A DNA stretch of 64,000 nt, from contig NZ_KB907786.1 in NCBI RefSeq assembly GCF_000382205.1, forward strand, positions 310,001-374,000, given 5' to 3'. This document shows positions 32,077 to 41,182 of the stretch, piece after piece (position 1 is the first letter of the stretch; each line of letters opens with the position of its first letter). Source of the DNA: Dyadobacter beijingensis DSM 21582. GTDB lineage: Bacteria > Bacteroidota > Bacteroidia > Cytophagales > Spirosomataceae. The notes under the pieces are model-generated. The model had not been told where the DNA came from and made no database searches. It saw only the letters and a program-made list of their open reading frames with translations. The position numbers and the translations under genes are program-made.

Positions 32077-32541
32077 TCAAAATACATTTTATCTTGTATT
32101 AATTGGCATCGCAATATTTCTATTTCATTGGAAAGGGAATGATTGAAATGTTGTCAATTTTGTACGATTATATTATCGGCACTTTATCAGGAAATCTTCC
32201 GCTTTACTATAATATCCGTGTTGCACGGCGACAGCTAGTGAAACTTACCCCAATCACGCCTATTTGCTGGGCTATACCTTATTGAGTATTTTCTACTACC
32301 AGGTGAGTCTCATGTATCGATAAGGATGCCGCAAAAAAACGGATGGCTATAACGTTTTAGGACCCGTGTCTTGGCGCGTCGCGCTACATATCTTGGTCAT
32401 TATCTTGTCAATTATGTGCATGTTTCTTGTATAAACTGGTTTGCACCATAAACCACTAAATGCAAATTGATTCGAGGTGTTTAAGTTTGCCCTACCTCAG
32501 TTGAATGAGAAAAAATTCGACACACCATCCGACTACCTGCA
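32077..32541 (+). other. Intergenic region between divergent regulator genes
   Basis: No gene is supported in these 465 bases. A 60-codon frame at 32103-32285 and a shorter one ending near 32325 have no recognisable features. A -7 box, TAAGTTTG at 32482-32489, could drive the downstream regulator gene, but the -33 element is missing. The second copy of the ATCTTGTCAA element is at 32402-32438. Confidence 0.5.
32390..32438 (+). repeat. ATCTTGTCAA element, copy 2, with partial tandem copy
   Basis: ATCTTGTCAA at 32402-32411 begins a 37-base stretch matching copy 1. Directly before it, ATCTTGGTCA at 32390-32399 is a partial second copy, giving a 12-base repeat period. It lies about 105-150 bases upstream of the truncated HTCS-derived gene. 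Confidence 0.6.
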
Positions 32542-33930
32542 TTGAAATCTGTCTATTTCATCGAATTGTTGCTATGCATCTTCTGCTTGCAATACGAGCA
32601 GGTTCCTATCGGAATTTTACGACAGGTTGTAGAAGGCGATAGCATACGATTTTTGAGAGCTCATTCCCCATGGTGGCAAGAGTGGTATTGGGTGTTTTGC
32701 TGCGTTGTGGTTTTGGGAGGCGTTATTCACTTGCACTTACGGTTACTTCGAGTGAAGGCAGCCCTAAAGGAAACGAGCGAGCGCTACGAAACCAAGGTAG
32801 ACCATTTCGCAAAAATATCCCGGGATGCACGCACACATCTTTCACTCATCGACGCGCGTATCGAAAAGGCATTTCGTCTGGTGACAGATGATCAGATGGC
32901 AAGACATCATTTGGGGCAAGCCAGGAGTAACTCGCAGCAGCTCATCCAGCTTTTGAACGGGTTCCTCGCCTACGAAACGATGGAAAACGGGGGCCTGAAC
33001 AATGATGGAGAATGGGATGGCCAAACTCTTTTCCCGCCGGGCGCCACAACGGGCAGCAGCCGTTTTTCTCGCAACGAACTCGCTATGGACGAAGCCGTTT
33101 TCAAAGATTCCCCGGGCTTTCACGACGACGAAATCAACGAGCCGGAGCCTTCGGCGCGGGCGGAGAAACGTTATAGCGTATTGCTCATTGAGGATAATGA
33201 GGAACTCAGAGCGTTTGAGTCTGAACTGCTTTCCCGAAAGTATCAGGTGATGGAAGCTTCGAACTGTCCCGACGGTTTAAAGTTGGCGCTTATCAATCTC
33301 CCTGACCTAATTTTATGTGATGTGGAACTGCCGCAACAGGGTGGGATACAAATTTGCAGCCAGTTAAAGGCGGATACGCGTACAGCTCATATTCCGATTA
33401 TCCTTCTGACCGGACAAAATGCATTGGGCCAGGTAATTCAGGCACTTCGGGCTGGGGCGGATGACTACCTGGTTCAGCCTGTCGACATCAACATTTTGTT
33501 ACTAAAAATACAAAATTTGATCAATGCCCGTACGGTAACCAAGGGTTTAAATGGAAATGGCCAGTCTGCTGGTTCAAATGAATGGATAACGTCCGGTGCC
33601 AACGAAGAATTTATTGAAAAGCTTCGTAGTTTGCTGATACAAAACATCTCTCAGCCCAATTTTGGTGTTAACGAATTGGCATTTCAAGTCGGCATGAGCG
33701 TGTCGGTTTTGTATCGCAAAGTACGATCGTTAACGGGTATGACCGTTAACGATTTTATGAAGACTGTTAAAATGGAGAGGGCCCTTCAGCTTTTAGAGTC
33801 AGGTGGTTACCAGGTAAATGAGGTCGCGTTGATGGTAGGTTACGAGAGTGTCCGCTATTTCAGCAACGAATTCAAAAGGATTCATGGGAAAAACCCTAGT
33901 AAAGTTCGAAATCAGTCCGGAGGTAATTGA
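32542..33930 (+). CDS. Membrane-anchored receiver-AraC regulator, degenerate derivative of a hybrid two-component system
   Basis: The 462-residue protein has a membrane helix at about residues 50-68, preceded by PWWQEWYW, the remnant of the end of a Y_Y_Y domain (PWWKTWY in the neighbour). Residues 84-148 align to the HisKA domain of the next gene, but the phosphorylated histidine is an arginine (SRDARTHLSL instead of SHEIRTHLSL), and the ATPase domain is missing. A full receiver follows (LLIEDNEE; Asp260 in LCDVELP; the lysine position of the receiver is replaced by VQPVD), then an AraC HTH at about 366-458. The start is TTG at 32542, because an in-frame stop lies upstream and there is no earlier ATG. 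It likely accepts phosphate from another kinase or acts as a membrane-tethered competitor. Confidence 0.82.
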   Translation: MKSVYFIELLLCIFCLQYEQVPIGILRQVVEGDSIRFLRAHSPWWQEWYWVFCCVVVLGGVIHLHLRLLRVKAALKETSERYETKVDHFAKISRDARTHLSLIDARIEKAFRLVTDDQMARHHLGQARSNSQQLIQLLNGFLAYETMENGGLNNDGEWDGQTLFPPGATTGSSRFSRNELAMDEAVFKDSPGFHDDEINEPEPSARAEKRYSVLLIEDNEELRAFESELLSRKYQVMEASNCPDGLKLALINLPDLILCDVELPQQGGIQICSQLKADTRTAHIPIILLTGQNALGQVIQALRAGADDYLVQPVDINILLLKIQNLINARTVTKGLNGNGQSAGSNEWITSGANEEFIEKLRSLLIQNISQPNFGVNELAFQVGMSVSVLYRKVRSLTGMTVNDFMKTVKMERALQLLESGGYQVNEVALMVGYESVRYFSNEFKRIHGKNPSKVRNQSGGN

Positions 33931-33957
33931 CTGCTGTCTTTCTCGCGACTAAGCTTC

Positions 33958-33989
33958 TTTCGACCATCTGCGAACTTAACATATATTTG
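33958..33989 (+). promoter_or_regulatory. Candidate promoter of the complete HTCS gene
   Basis: TTTC at 33958-33961 and TATATTTG at 33982-33989 with a 20-base spacer are close to the Bacteroidota consensus; the -7 element is an exact match. Transcription would start near 33996, which excludes the ATG at 33995 and supports the ATG at 34058. Confidence 0.5.
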
Positions 33990-34057
33990 CCACTATGAAT
34001 TTGTGTGGTCTCTGCTTGCTCGTCCTAAGAAAGATCCCCTACAGCCGCCCTTTCAAT

Positions 34058-37000
34058 ATGCCGGTCTATCAGCGTGTAATGTCAATAATGGTCTGCTCGT
34101 TAGTGTTTTTTGCTAGTGCATACGGACAGGTTTTTAAGAATTTCCGGGAAGTAAACGGAGTTGCGTTGTCCACCACATTAGGGATTACGCAGGATGAACA
34201 GGGATTTATGTGGTTTGGTACCGAAGCGGGACTTTACAGGTACGATGGCCGAACGTTCAGCGTATACCGGTCCGACAAGCTGAACAATCCGAAGTTTATA
34301 AGAGACCTGCTGACTGATCCCGAGGGAAATCTCTGGATCGCTTCGACGACATCCGGTTTATTTCGCTATGACCCGAATACAGACAGTTTTAGGCAGTTTG
34401 AACATGATTCATCGAACATTAATTCCCTCTCGCACAGTTCTGTAAACTGCGTTTTGGTAGACCGGAAAAAGCAAATCTGGGCAGGTACCCAGCATGGCTT
34501 GTCACGAATTATAAACGACCACGGTAAGATAAAGATCACGCGGCATTTGCTAACTGAATTCTCCGGCCTAACCTTGCTGGTAAGATCACTTTCCGAAGAT
34601 AACGCCGGCATGATCTGGATGGCAACTGCTGATGGACTGGTGAAGATGCGAAATGACGGGAGCAAGCCGAAGCTGTACCGAATTCCGACACAAAAGTCAG
34701 AAGTTCAGGTAAATGAACTCATTTTCGCCTACGCGGACAATAAGGGTACCATATGGGTGGGAACAAATGGGGGGGTATATCAATTTGACCCGAATTCTGA
34801 GGAGTTTAAATTCCTGGAAACCCTCCGGGCTCCCAACGGGGAATTTCCCCGTGCCTCCAAAATGGTGCCTGATGGCAGAGGCAAATACTGGATAGCGACG
34901 TATTCAGGTCTTGCGCATGTAGACCCCGTCACTTTGAAAGCCGATTGGTACACTAATCGACCCGGCGACCCCAATACCATAGCCAACACCTCGATTTTCT
35001 CCTTGTTCAGGGACCGGCAGGGTGGCGTGTGGAGTGGTTCCTTTTACACCGGTGTCAGCTATCTCCATTTTGACTCCCCCAGATTCACTACCTGGCCATT
35101 CGGCCCCGATGATTTGCGCATTCGTTCGTTCTCTAACGCTTGGCTGGGAAAAGGCAAATCCAAAAAAATTTGGGCTGTTTCTGCTAACCAGGATAAGCTT
35201 CTGGTCTTCGATATTTACGGTAAGAACCCCTCAGTATTCACATTAAAACTTCCCGTAGGCGCCGATTATTATTCATTCTATCTCGATGAAAATGATGTGT
35301 TTTGGGCCGCAGGCAATGCGGTATTGACAAGTTTTAACCTACGCACAGGAAATTACAAGCATTACTCGCTTACGATTGAAGGTGCCACTACCCCTGTAAA
35401 TGCCAGGACTTTCACCATTTTAAAGGATAGCAACGGACGTTTCTGGATCGGGGGGTATTATGGCCTGCTTCTGTTTGATGAAAAGCGGGGAACATTTGTT
35501 AAGCAAACCCGGCCGGACATCAGCGTCCGTCATATTTTCGAAGATTCGCGGCGGAATATCTGGATCGGTTGTGCGAACGAAATTTATCGGATCAATCCAG
35601 GCAATGGTTCGGCACAAGCGCCACCGCTGGAGAAAATCTCTGTTGGGCAGGAGATAACCAACTACTTTTGGCGGATAGCCGAAGATCAGTATGGAGACAT
35701 CTGGGCGGCGGGAACCTCCTCACTTTTTTTATATTTACCCAAAGGCAACCGGTTTGAACCAAACAAAGACGTTCCCGGAGGCAATATAAAGGACGTGGTA
35801 CCGGATAATCAGGGTTACCTGTGGCTCAATTCTGCCCAACAGCTTCTGAGGTACAACCCCAAGAATAGGAGGGTTCAGTCTTATGGCTACGATGACGGTT
35901 TACCCCAAAATAGCCAGTTGATCCAAGCTACCGGCGTTCATGACGCGGATGGGCGCCTTTATTTTGAGACAAATCAGGAAATGTTCTCGTTTGACCCGGC
36001 GGCTATTGCTTTGAATGAAAATATTCCTCCCATCAGGCTGACTTCTCTAAAACTGTATAACAAGGAAGTTGTCACCGGCGACAGTACCGGGCTTTTGCCG
36101 GAACCTTTCTGGAAAACCAAGGAGGTTACATTCCGGCATGACCAGAGTATTTTTACGATCGATTTCGCGCTGCTGGATTATGTTCGCTCTGCTCATAACA
36201 ACTATGCGTACAAAATCGACGGCATAGACCGAGATTGGAATTACGTCAGGATACCTTCCGCTACCTACACAAATTTGCCGTCGGGAACTTATACTTTTCA
36301 GGTCAAAGCTGCCAATGGAGATGGTTTCTGGGTAAAAGAACCATTGCAGTTGAGAATCACCATCCTGCCGCCCTGGTGGAAAACCTGGTATGCCTATCTT
36401 TTTTATTTCATTGCAGCAGCCGCGAGCATATATGCGGTCAACCGTTTCTTCTGGTTACGGTCTTCATTTAGGCAAGAAACGGCGATGAACCAGGCCAAAC
36501 TGGACTTCTTTACGAACGTTTCGCACGAGATCCGGACTCACCTTTCGCTGATCAGCGGGCCATTGGAGCAGGCCCACCAGCAACTGAACGAAGGGGAAAA
36601 TCCTGCTGATTACGTAAATTATGCCAGGGACAGCTCAGACCGGCTGATGTTGCTGGTCAACGAATTGCTAGATTTTCGTAAAATCCAGAGCGGCGGCGTC
36701 CAGCTCCGGGTGCAACAACACGACGTGATCAGGATTGTAAACAGTGTTATAGCTGCATTTGAGCATATCGCCAGGGAAAAGGGAATCAACACATCACTTG
36801 TTTGTCAGGATACCCCCGTCCTTCTTTGGTTGGACATCGCCCAAATGCAGAAGGTGTTCTATAATTTGCTGAGCAACGCCTACAAGTTTACGCCTGAGGG
36901 TGGGCAGGTGACGGTACGAATTGTTGAAATGTCCAATGAAGTAGCCATAACCATAGAAGATACCGGAAAAGGTATTTCAGAGGAGCATTTGAAGAAGCTG

Positions 37001-38050
37001 TTTACCTATTACTATCAGGCCGACTCTGGGAAGCCGGGTTACGGAATAGGGCTTGCCCTGTCTAAAAGTATTGTAGAGCAACATCACGGTTATCTTACCG
37101 CCGAAAGTCGGCTTGCCACTGATTCAAGGCCTGGAAGTACTTCGTTAACGATCCGTTTGCTGCGAGAAAACCGCCATTTCTCTCCAGATCAGATTGGGAT
37201 GCAAGATACTGGCCTTCTGAGCGGTGAACTAATCAATGCCACGGGGGTACCTGCCAGAACCGACATTGTATCTGCGAAACGATCTAACACGATCCTGATC
37301 ATTGAGGACAACGAGCAGCTGCGCGCATTTATCAGGGATCTTTTTCACGCAAATTACAACGTTCTGGAAGCAGAAAATGGGCTTCGGGGTCTGGAATTGG
37401 CCGAAGAACATCTTCCCGATATTATTTTATCCGATGTGATGATGCCCGAAATGAATGGTCTGGATTTGAGCATGCGGCTGAAAACCAATTTAGCGACCTC
37501 GCACATCCCGGTACTCTTGCTGACGGCCCGGATGCAAAGCGAGCAGGTCATCGAAGGTTTGCGGGCAGGTGCAGACGACTATCTGATCAAACCATTCGAC
37601 TCACGGGTTTTACAATTAAAGGTCAACAATCTGATCCGCTTACGGGATGAGCAAAAAGAGCGGTATAGAAGTTCGATTTCTGCAGAAGATCCGGATCCCG
37701 GCCGCAGCATCGCACAGGATGTAAACGAAGCTTTCATTGTGAAGCTGAAATATATGGTCACGGAAAGTATATCCGATTCAGACTTTGGGGTCAACGAACT
37801 GGCGAAACAGGCTGGGATGAGTGTGTCAGTTCTGTACCGGAAGGTTCGTTCGCTGACAGGGATGACGGTCAACGATTTTGTGAAGACGATCCGGTTCAAT
37901 GAGGCGAAAAAATTACTGGAATCGGGTGTTTACAACGTCAGTGAAGTAGCTTCAATAGTTGGATATGACAGCGCAAGGCATTTCAGCAACGAGTTTAAAA
38001 AGGTTTTTGGTCTAAATCCCAGCGAAGTTAGGAAGAGCAACTCCGTGTAA
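34058..38050 (+). CDS. Hybrid two-component system sensor-regulator (HTCS)
   Basis: This 1330-residue protein (start ATG 34058) has a signal peptide (VYQRVMSIMVCSLVFFASAYG), then a long periplasmic propeller region of repeated sensor units (GLWIASTTSGLFRYDPN-like; residues 25-690), a Y_Y_Y domain to about 770 and a membrane helix (YAYLFYFIAAAASIYAVNRFF). The kinase follows: His823 in SHEIRTHLS, the ATPase N-box NLLSNAYKFTPEGG and G-boxes DTGKGIS and GYGIGLALS. A receiver with Asp1126 in ILSDVMMPE and the lysine in LIKPFD follows, then an AraC HTH from about 1227. Typical HTCS control polysaccharide-utilisation loci; here the neighbours are T9SS surface proteins instead. It shares a 20-residue identical stretch in the HTH with the upstream truncated protein. 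An upstream ATG at 33995 was rejected because it coincides with the predicted transcription start. Confidence 0.93.
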   Translation: MPVYQRVMSIMVCSLVFFASAYGQVFKNFREVNGVALSTTLGITQDEQGFMWFGTEAGLYRYDGRTFSVYRSDKLNNPKFIRDLLTDPEGNLWIASTTSGLFRYDPNTDSFRQFEHDSSNINSLSHSSVNCVLVDRKKQIWAGTQHGLSRIINDHGKIKITRHLLTEFSGLTLLVRSLSEDNAGMIWMATADGLVKMRNDGSKPKLYRIPTQKSEVQVNELIFAYADNKGTIWVGTNGGVYQFDPNSEEFKFLETLRAPNGEFPRASKMVPDGRGKYWIATYSGLAHVDPVTLKADWYTNRPGDPNTIANTSIFSLFRDRQGGVWSGSFYTGVSYLHFDSPRFTTWPFGPDDLRIRSFSNAWLGKGKSKKIWAVSANQDKLLVFDIYGKNPSVFTLKLPVGADYYSFYLDENDVFWAAGNAVLTSFNLRTGNYKHYSLTIEGATTPVNARTFTILKDSNGRFWIGGYYGLLLFDEKRGTFVKQTRPDISVRHIFEDSRRNIWIGCANEIYRINPGNGSAQAPPLEKISVGQEITNYFWRIAEDQYGDIWAAGTSSLFLYLPKGNRFEPNKDVPGGNIKDVVPDNQGYLWLNSAQQLLRYNPKNRRVQSYGYDDGLPQNSQLIQATGVHDADGRLYFETNQEMFSFDPAAIALNENIPPIRLTSLKLYNKEVVTGDSTGLLPEPFWKTKEVTFRHDQSIFTIDFALLDYVRSAHNNYAYKIDGIDRDWNYVRIPSATYTNLPSGTYTFQVKAANGDGFWVKEPLQLRITILPPWWKTWYAYLFYFIAAAASIYAVNRFFWLRSSFRQETAMNQAKLDFFTNVSHEIRTHLSLISGPLEQAHQQLNEGENPADYVNYARDSSDRLMLLVNELLDFRKIQSGGVQLRVQQHDVIRIVNSVIAAFEHIAREKGINTSLVCQDTPVLLWLDIAQMQKVFYNLLSNAYKFTPEGGQVTVRIVEMSNEVAITIEDTGKGISEEHLKKLFTYYYQADSGKPGYGIGLALSKSIVEQHHGYLTAESRLATDSRPGSTSLTIRLLRENRHFSPDQIGMQDTGLLSGELINATGVPARTDIVSAKRSNTILIIEDNEQLRAFIRDLFHANYNVLEAENGLRGLELAEEHLPDIILSDVMMPEMNGLDLSMRLKTNLATSHIPVLLLTARMQSEQVIEGLRAGADDYLIKPFDSRVLQLKVNNLIRLRDEQKERYRSSISAEDPDPGRSIAQDVNEAFIVKLKYMVTESISDSDFGVNELAKQAGMSVSVLYRKVRSLTGMTVNDFVKTIRFNEAKKLLESGVYNVSEVASIVGYDSARHFSNEFKKVFGLNPSEVRKSNSV

Positions 38051-38178
38051 GCAGATCAATTTTCTTGGAGTTCGAAGACTTGCAAGCTTCGATATATTGC
38101 TTTGTATTACTTGTTCAGAAGAAGCTATCCTGGTTTACATTAATGATAAGCTCGGCAACAGTAGATTCAAATAGAAAA

Positions 38179-38210
38179 TAACCCCAGAAAATACACATTT
38201 TCTGGGGTTA
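38179..38210. terminator. Bidirectional terminator between HTCS and T9SS genes
   Basis: A perfect 14-base stem (TAACCCCAGAAAAT / ATTTTCTGGGGTTA, loop ACAC) lies between the two convergent genes. On the minus strand, where the T9SS gene ends, it is followed by TTTTCTATTTG. It probably serves mainly the minus-strand gene. Confidence 0.8.
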
Positions 38211-38225
38211 CTCGATATGTTGGTT

Positions 38226-40502
38226 CTATTTGCTTTTGATCAATTTTTGTGACACCGAAGTGCCGTCCGGCATTCTAATATTGATCAGGTATGTTCCATT
38301 TGGAAGATGCCTGATGTCAAGTGTTTTTCTGACTTCTGCTTCGTTGTTAGAACTTTCTACCAATGTACGCCCGAAAATATCCAGGACCTTAACCGTCTCC
38401 GAGCCGGTTAAGCCGTCGATAGTCAACTCATCCATAGCCGGATTCGGAAAAGCATGGACGGACGCGCCATTTTCAGCGGTGATCACTCTTACTGAGCTGT
38501 GGGTGTATTTACCGTCAAAATCGATCATCTTCAGACGATAATAGCTCTTACGTTGCAGAGGGGCAAGATCTGTGAAGCGATAGTCAAGTTGATTCGTGCT
38601 GCCTGCTTCGGGAGAAATGGATTGTACAAACCCTATCCGGGCCCAGACGGATGCGTTGGTGCTCCGCTCGATCTCAAAACCTTTGCTGTTTTCTTCGCTG
38701 GATGTAATCCATGTCAAATTCACGGTGTTGCTCTCCAGACGGGCTTTGAAGCTGACCAGTGTTACCGGCATCGGGCTTTCCGTCTCAATGGAGTAGGCCG
38801 CGCTGGAACTTGTTGCTCCGGCGTTGTCTGTAAGGGAATAGGTGAAACCAATGAGGTTACCGCCTGTGCCACTTCCGGTTATTCCGTAGATCACTAGTTT
38901 CGCAACGTCGAAGTTTGAAATACTTACGGGGCCGCCAGAAACATCTATGGCTACTGGGCCTGCTCCAAAGTCGTAATACAATTCAGTAGATCCGTTGATG
39001 GTCTCGATATTGAAAGTGGTACCCGTCCCGGTGTTACAGGTGCCGGGGCCTGCACAGTCTTCCGGATCGGAACCCGAAAGTGCGCCGCCAGTGGGGTAGC
39101 CCGTCAAATTTGCCGAGGATGCCGGAATAGACTGGTAACCTGGTAAAGACGGATACCCGGCAATTGGGGTGGCGCTAAACGCCGCGTTGGGCACCAGATA
39201 CGATTTGACATCGGCAACTGGGGGCTGCTGGATTCCGAAGTTAATGTCGGTACTATTTCCGCCTACCGTAAACACAGGGCTTATTCCATCTGCTGGGGCT
39301 GTGTTTCCTGTATTTTCAGGTCCGATAAATTCTCCCGTATTTGCCCAGCCTGCCGGAAGTTCAGGCAGTGGGGCAGGGGTTCCCGGCGTACCATTTGTTG
39401 TGCTTAGGACTACGTAGTAATTTCCGACAGGAATATTATTAAATCCGTAAAATCCGGATGAGTTTACAGGAGCGACAGCAACAACATTTCCGTCAGTGCC
39501 GATCAGATTGGCATAAAGCCCGGAGGGAACTGAATTGGCGTTCCCTGTGCTGTTGTTAACGTTTCCTCCATCCGGGTCATGCAATACCATACCCGAAATA
39601 GAGGTTACCAGGAGCGCATTAGGGCAGCTCGCCCCGTCATTATTGTTTGCTCCCCCGGTTAAAGCCGTTGAAATGAGTGTGGCGGTATTGGTTGTTACAT
39701 CGACCCGGTAGAATCCTCCCAATGTATTGGCAAACACATAAAATGTATTGGGCGTCTGATCAATAAAAATTGAACCAAAAGCTACCTTTTCATTATTTTG
39801 TATCCCGCCTCCGGCGACGGTGGTTGGGGTGATTGTTACCTGCTGCGTTACCGGGTTGATGGTAAATCTGCGGTATGCGTTGGTTGCACTTTGGGCGTCG
39901 ATAATACCATGTAACAGCCCGTTTGAAGCGTCATAGACAATATCTGATATATCCAGACTGCTTACGCCGGCAAAAGTATTTCCGAACGGAGCGGTATCCA
40001 ATGCATAAGAAGCTGTGGGATCAACCAATTGCAGATAAGTCGATGTTCTGGCGGGATTAATATCGATTACGTAATATCTCGCTGCCAGCCTGCTGTATAT
40101 GAATAGATAGCCGTCTCCAAAAACCTCTCCGACATTGTAGTATGGGGTGACCGTCGGAGCAGGTAAATTAGGAACTGAATACGTGGACAGGGCGGCATTC
40201 GCTCCGATCTTCACAACCTGATTAGTCAGGACATTGATACCCCAAATGTAATTGTCGAGCGTGTTGTAACCGATAGCATTAATTCTTGCCGGCAATGCAC
40301 CTATTATCGTTTGAGTGCCCGTTGATACGTTGTAAGAGTAAAGCGTGGAGTTGCCGGTGTTTGGCCCGCTCACCTGATACGCGCTGCTGGTGCAGGTAAA
40401 TGCCGTAGGTTCTTGTCCCCAGCTAACGGGAACGCCCATCAAATACGTACAAATTGCCAATGCACCTTTAAAAAATGGTTTAATACAATAGACTTTTTTC
40501 AT
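38226..40502 (-). CDS. T9SS-secreted surface protein with propeller-like and SdrD-like domains
   Basis: The 758-residue protein has a signal peptide (KGALAICTYLMGVPVSWGQ). Residues 30-290 contain repeated short beta units (STLYSYNVSTGTQTIIGAL; RYYVIDINPARTSTYLQL) like a DUF6923-type propeller. Residues 297-425 resemble a SdrD B-like fold (GMVLHDPDGGNVNN; GFYGFNNIPVGNYYVVLSTTNG). A fibronectin-like segment (MPVTLVSFKARLESN) leads to a C-terminal sorting domain (HAFPNPAMDELTIDGLTG). It probably ends at the cell surface. The gene lies downstream of, and convergent to, the HTCS. A motif shared with the other surface-protein upstream region occurs at the same distance upstream (about 310 bases). 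Confidence 0.85.
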   Translation of the reverse strand: MKKVYCIKPFFKGALAICTYLMGVPVSWGQEPTAFTCTSSAYQVSGPNTGNSTLYSYNVSTGTQTIIGALPARINAIGYNTLDNYIWGINVLTNQVVKIGANAALSTYSVPNLPAPTVTPYYNVGEVFGDGYLFIYSRLAARYYVIDINPARTSTYLQLVDPTASYALDTAPFGNTFAGVSSLDISDIVYDASNGLLHGIIDAQSATNAYRRFTINPVTQQVTITPTTVAGGGIQNNEKVAFGSIFIDQTPNTFYVFANTLGGFYRVDVTTNTATLISTALTGGANNNDGASCPNALLVTSISGMVLHDPDGGNVNNSTGNANSVPSGLYANLIGTDGNVVAVAPVNSSGFYGFNNIPVGNYYVVLSTTNGTPGTPAPLPELPAGWANTGEFIGPENTGNTAPADGISPVFTVGGNSTDINFGIQQPPVADVKSYLVPNAAFSATPIAGYPSLPGYQSIPASSANLTGYPTGGALSGSDPEDCAGPGTCNTGTGTTFNIETINGSTELYYDFGAGPVAIDVSGGPVSISNFDVAKLVIYGITGSGTGGNLIGFTYSLTDNAGATSSSAAYSIETESPMPVTLVSFKARLESNTVNLTWITSSEENSKGFEIERSTNASVWARIGFVQSISPEAGSTNQLDYRFTDLAPLQRKSYYRLKMIDFDGKYTHSSVRVITAENGASVHAFPNPAMDELTIDGLTGSETVKVLDIFGRTLVESSNNEAEVRKTLDIRHLPNGTYLINIRMPDGTSVSQKLIKSK

Positions 40503-40562
40503 TTAATTGAGAAGTTTAAAGTGGTGTGTAAATCAATAGCCTTGATTCATTTATAGAAGGGC

Positions 40563-40595
40563 TCAACATCAGAATTAAGTCAAGTCTGATGTTGA
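40563..40595. promoter_or_regulatory. Perfect 11-base inverted repeat upstream of the T9SS gene
   Basis: TCAACATCAGA at 40563-40573 and TCTGATGTTGA at 40585-40595 are perfect inverted copies with an 11-base spacer; centres are 22 bases apart. It starts 61 bases upstream of the start codon at 40502 and could be an operator or a hairpin in the 5' untranslated region. Confidence 0.55.
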
Positions 40596-40790
40596 TTTGA
40601 TTCTGGATTTTAGCGGTAGTTTCGACTGCGTTACAGGGGTCAGGCAAAGCGGCCGTTTAAATTAAATCCTCCTCGCATTGCAAAATGCTTTTATTTCACA
40701 TGCCGGCAGTTTTGTTATTCTCCAGGGCGCAGGGTGACTATTTTGAATCATTGTAATATTCAAAAAATGTTAGGACATGGATAGGCAGTG

Positions 40791-40822
40791 ATCTTATCAA
40801 AGAACCGGCACAATCTTGTCAA
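40791..40822 (+). repeat. ATCTTRTCAA direct repeat, copy 3
   Basis: ATCTTATCAA at 40791-40800 and ATCTTGTCAA at 40813-40822 are two copies spaced 22 bases apart, two helical turns. The second is identical to the core of copies 1 and 2. It lies about 290-320 bases upstream of the T9SS gene. Confidence 0.55.
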
Positions 40823-41092
40823 AAAGTAAATTGAGACGGGCTGAATTTAGATTGACCGTGAAAATGATGAGGCCGCATTTAACCAGACGCAATGTTTTAA
40901 CTTCATAAATAGAACTTGCCACCGAGCAGGTTCAAGCCAAAGAATATGAGGTGAAAGCATATAAGCCAGCAGGTTATTCTCACTTGACAGAATAACTACC
41001 GTTATGAGGCAAGATTTCAATACCACTCCTTTAATAGATTGATGGACTTTTATATCAAAAGTTTTCCGTTCCATCAACAGAGCATTCAGCAA

Positions 41093-41182
41093 ATGAGATA
41101 CAATTTACTTTTGGCATATGTTTTAGCGCTGACCACTTGTGCCGATAGATTGGGGCCAAAGTTTTATCCAGATCAGGAATAA
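41093..41182 (+). CDS. Possible tiny lipoprotein or truncated gene start
   Basis: A 29-codon frame (MRYNLLLAYVLALTTCADRL...) reads as a short lipoprotein signal with a lipobox-like LTTC and only 13 residues after it. The following 250 bases contain protein-like fragments in several frames, interrupted by stops, until a strong terminator at 41429. It is best regarded as the front of a decayed gene; a genuine micro-lipoprotein is possible. Confidence 0.3.
   Translation: MRYNLLLAYVLALTTCADRLGPKFYPDQE

Larger units (their letters stand above)
40503..41092 (+). other. Intergenic region upstream of the T9SS gene
   Basis: No gene is supported in these 590 bases; a minus-strand 81-codon frame at 40847-41092 lacks a usable start context and family features. 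The region is AT-rich. It contains an 11-base perfect inverted repeat at 40563-40595 and two related ATCTTRTCAA motifs at 40791-40822. Confidence 0.5.

Noticed and set aside
32103-32285. 60-codon frame with several hydrophobic residues between the two regulators
   Set aside because: It starts with TTG, has no promoter or family features and uses AT-rich sequence typical of the intergenic region.
40847-41092. 81-codon minus-strand frame
   Set aside because: No known family; the region is AT-rich non-coding sequence that contains regulatory-looking repeats.
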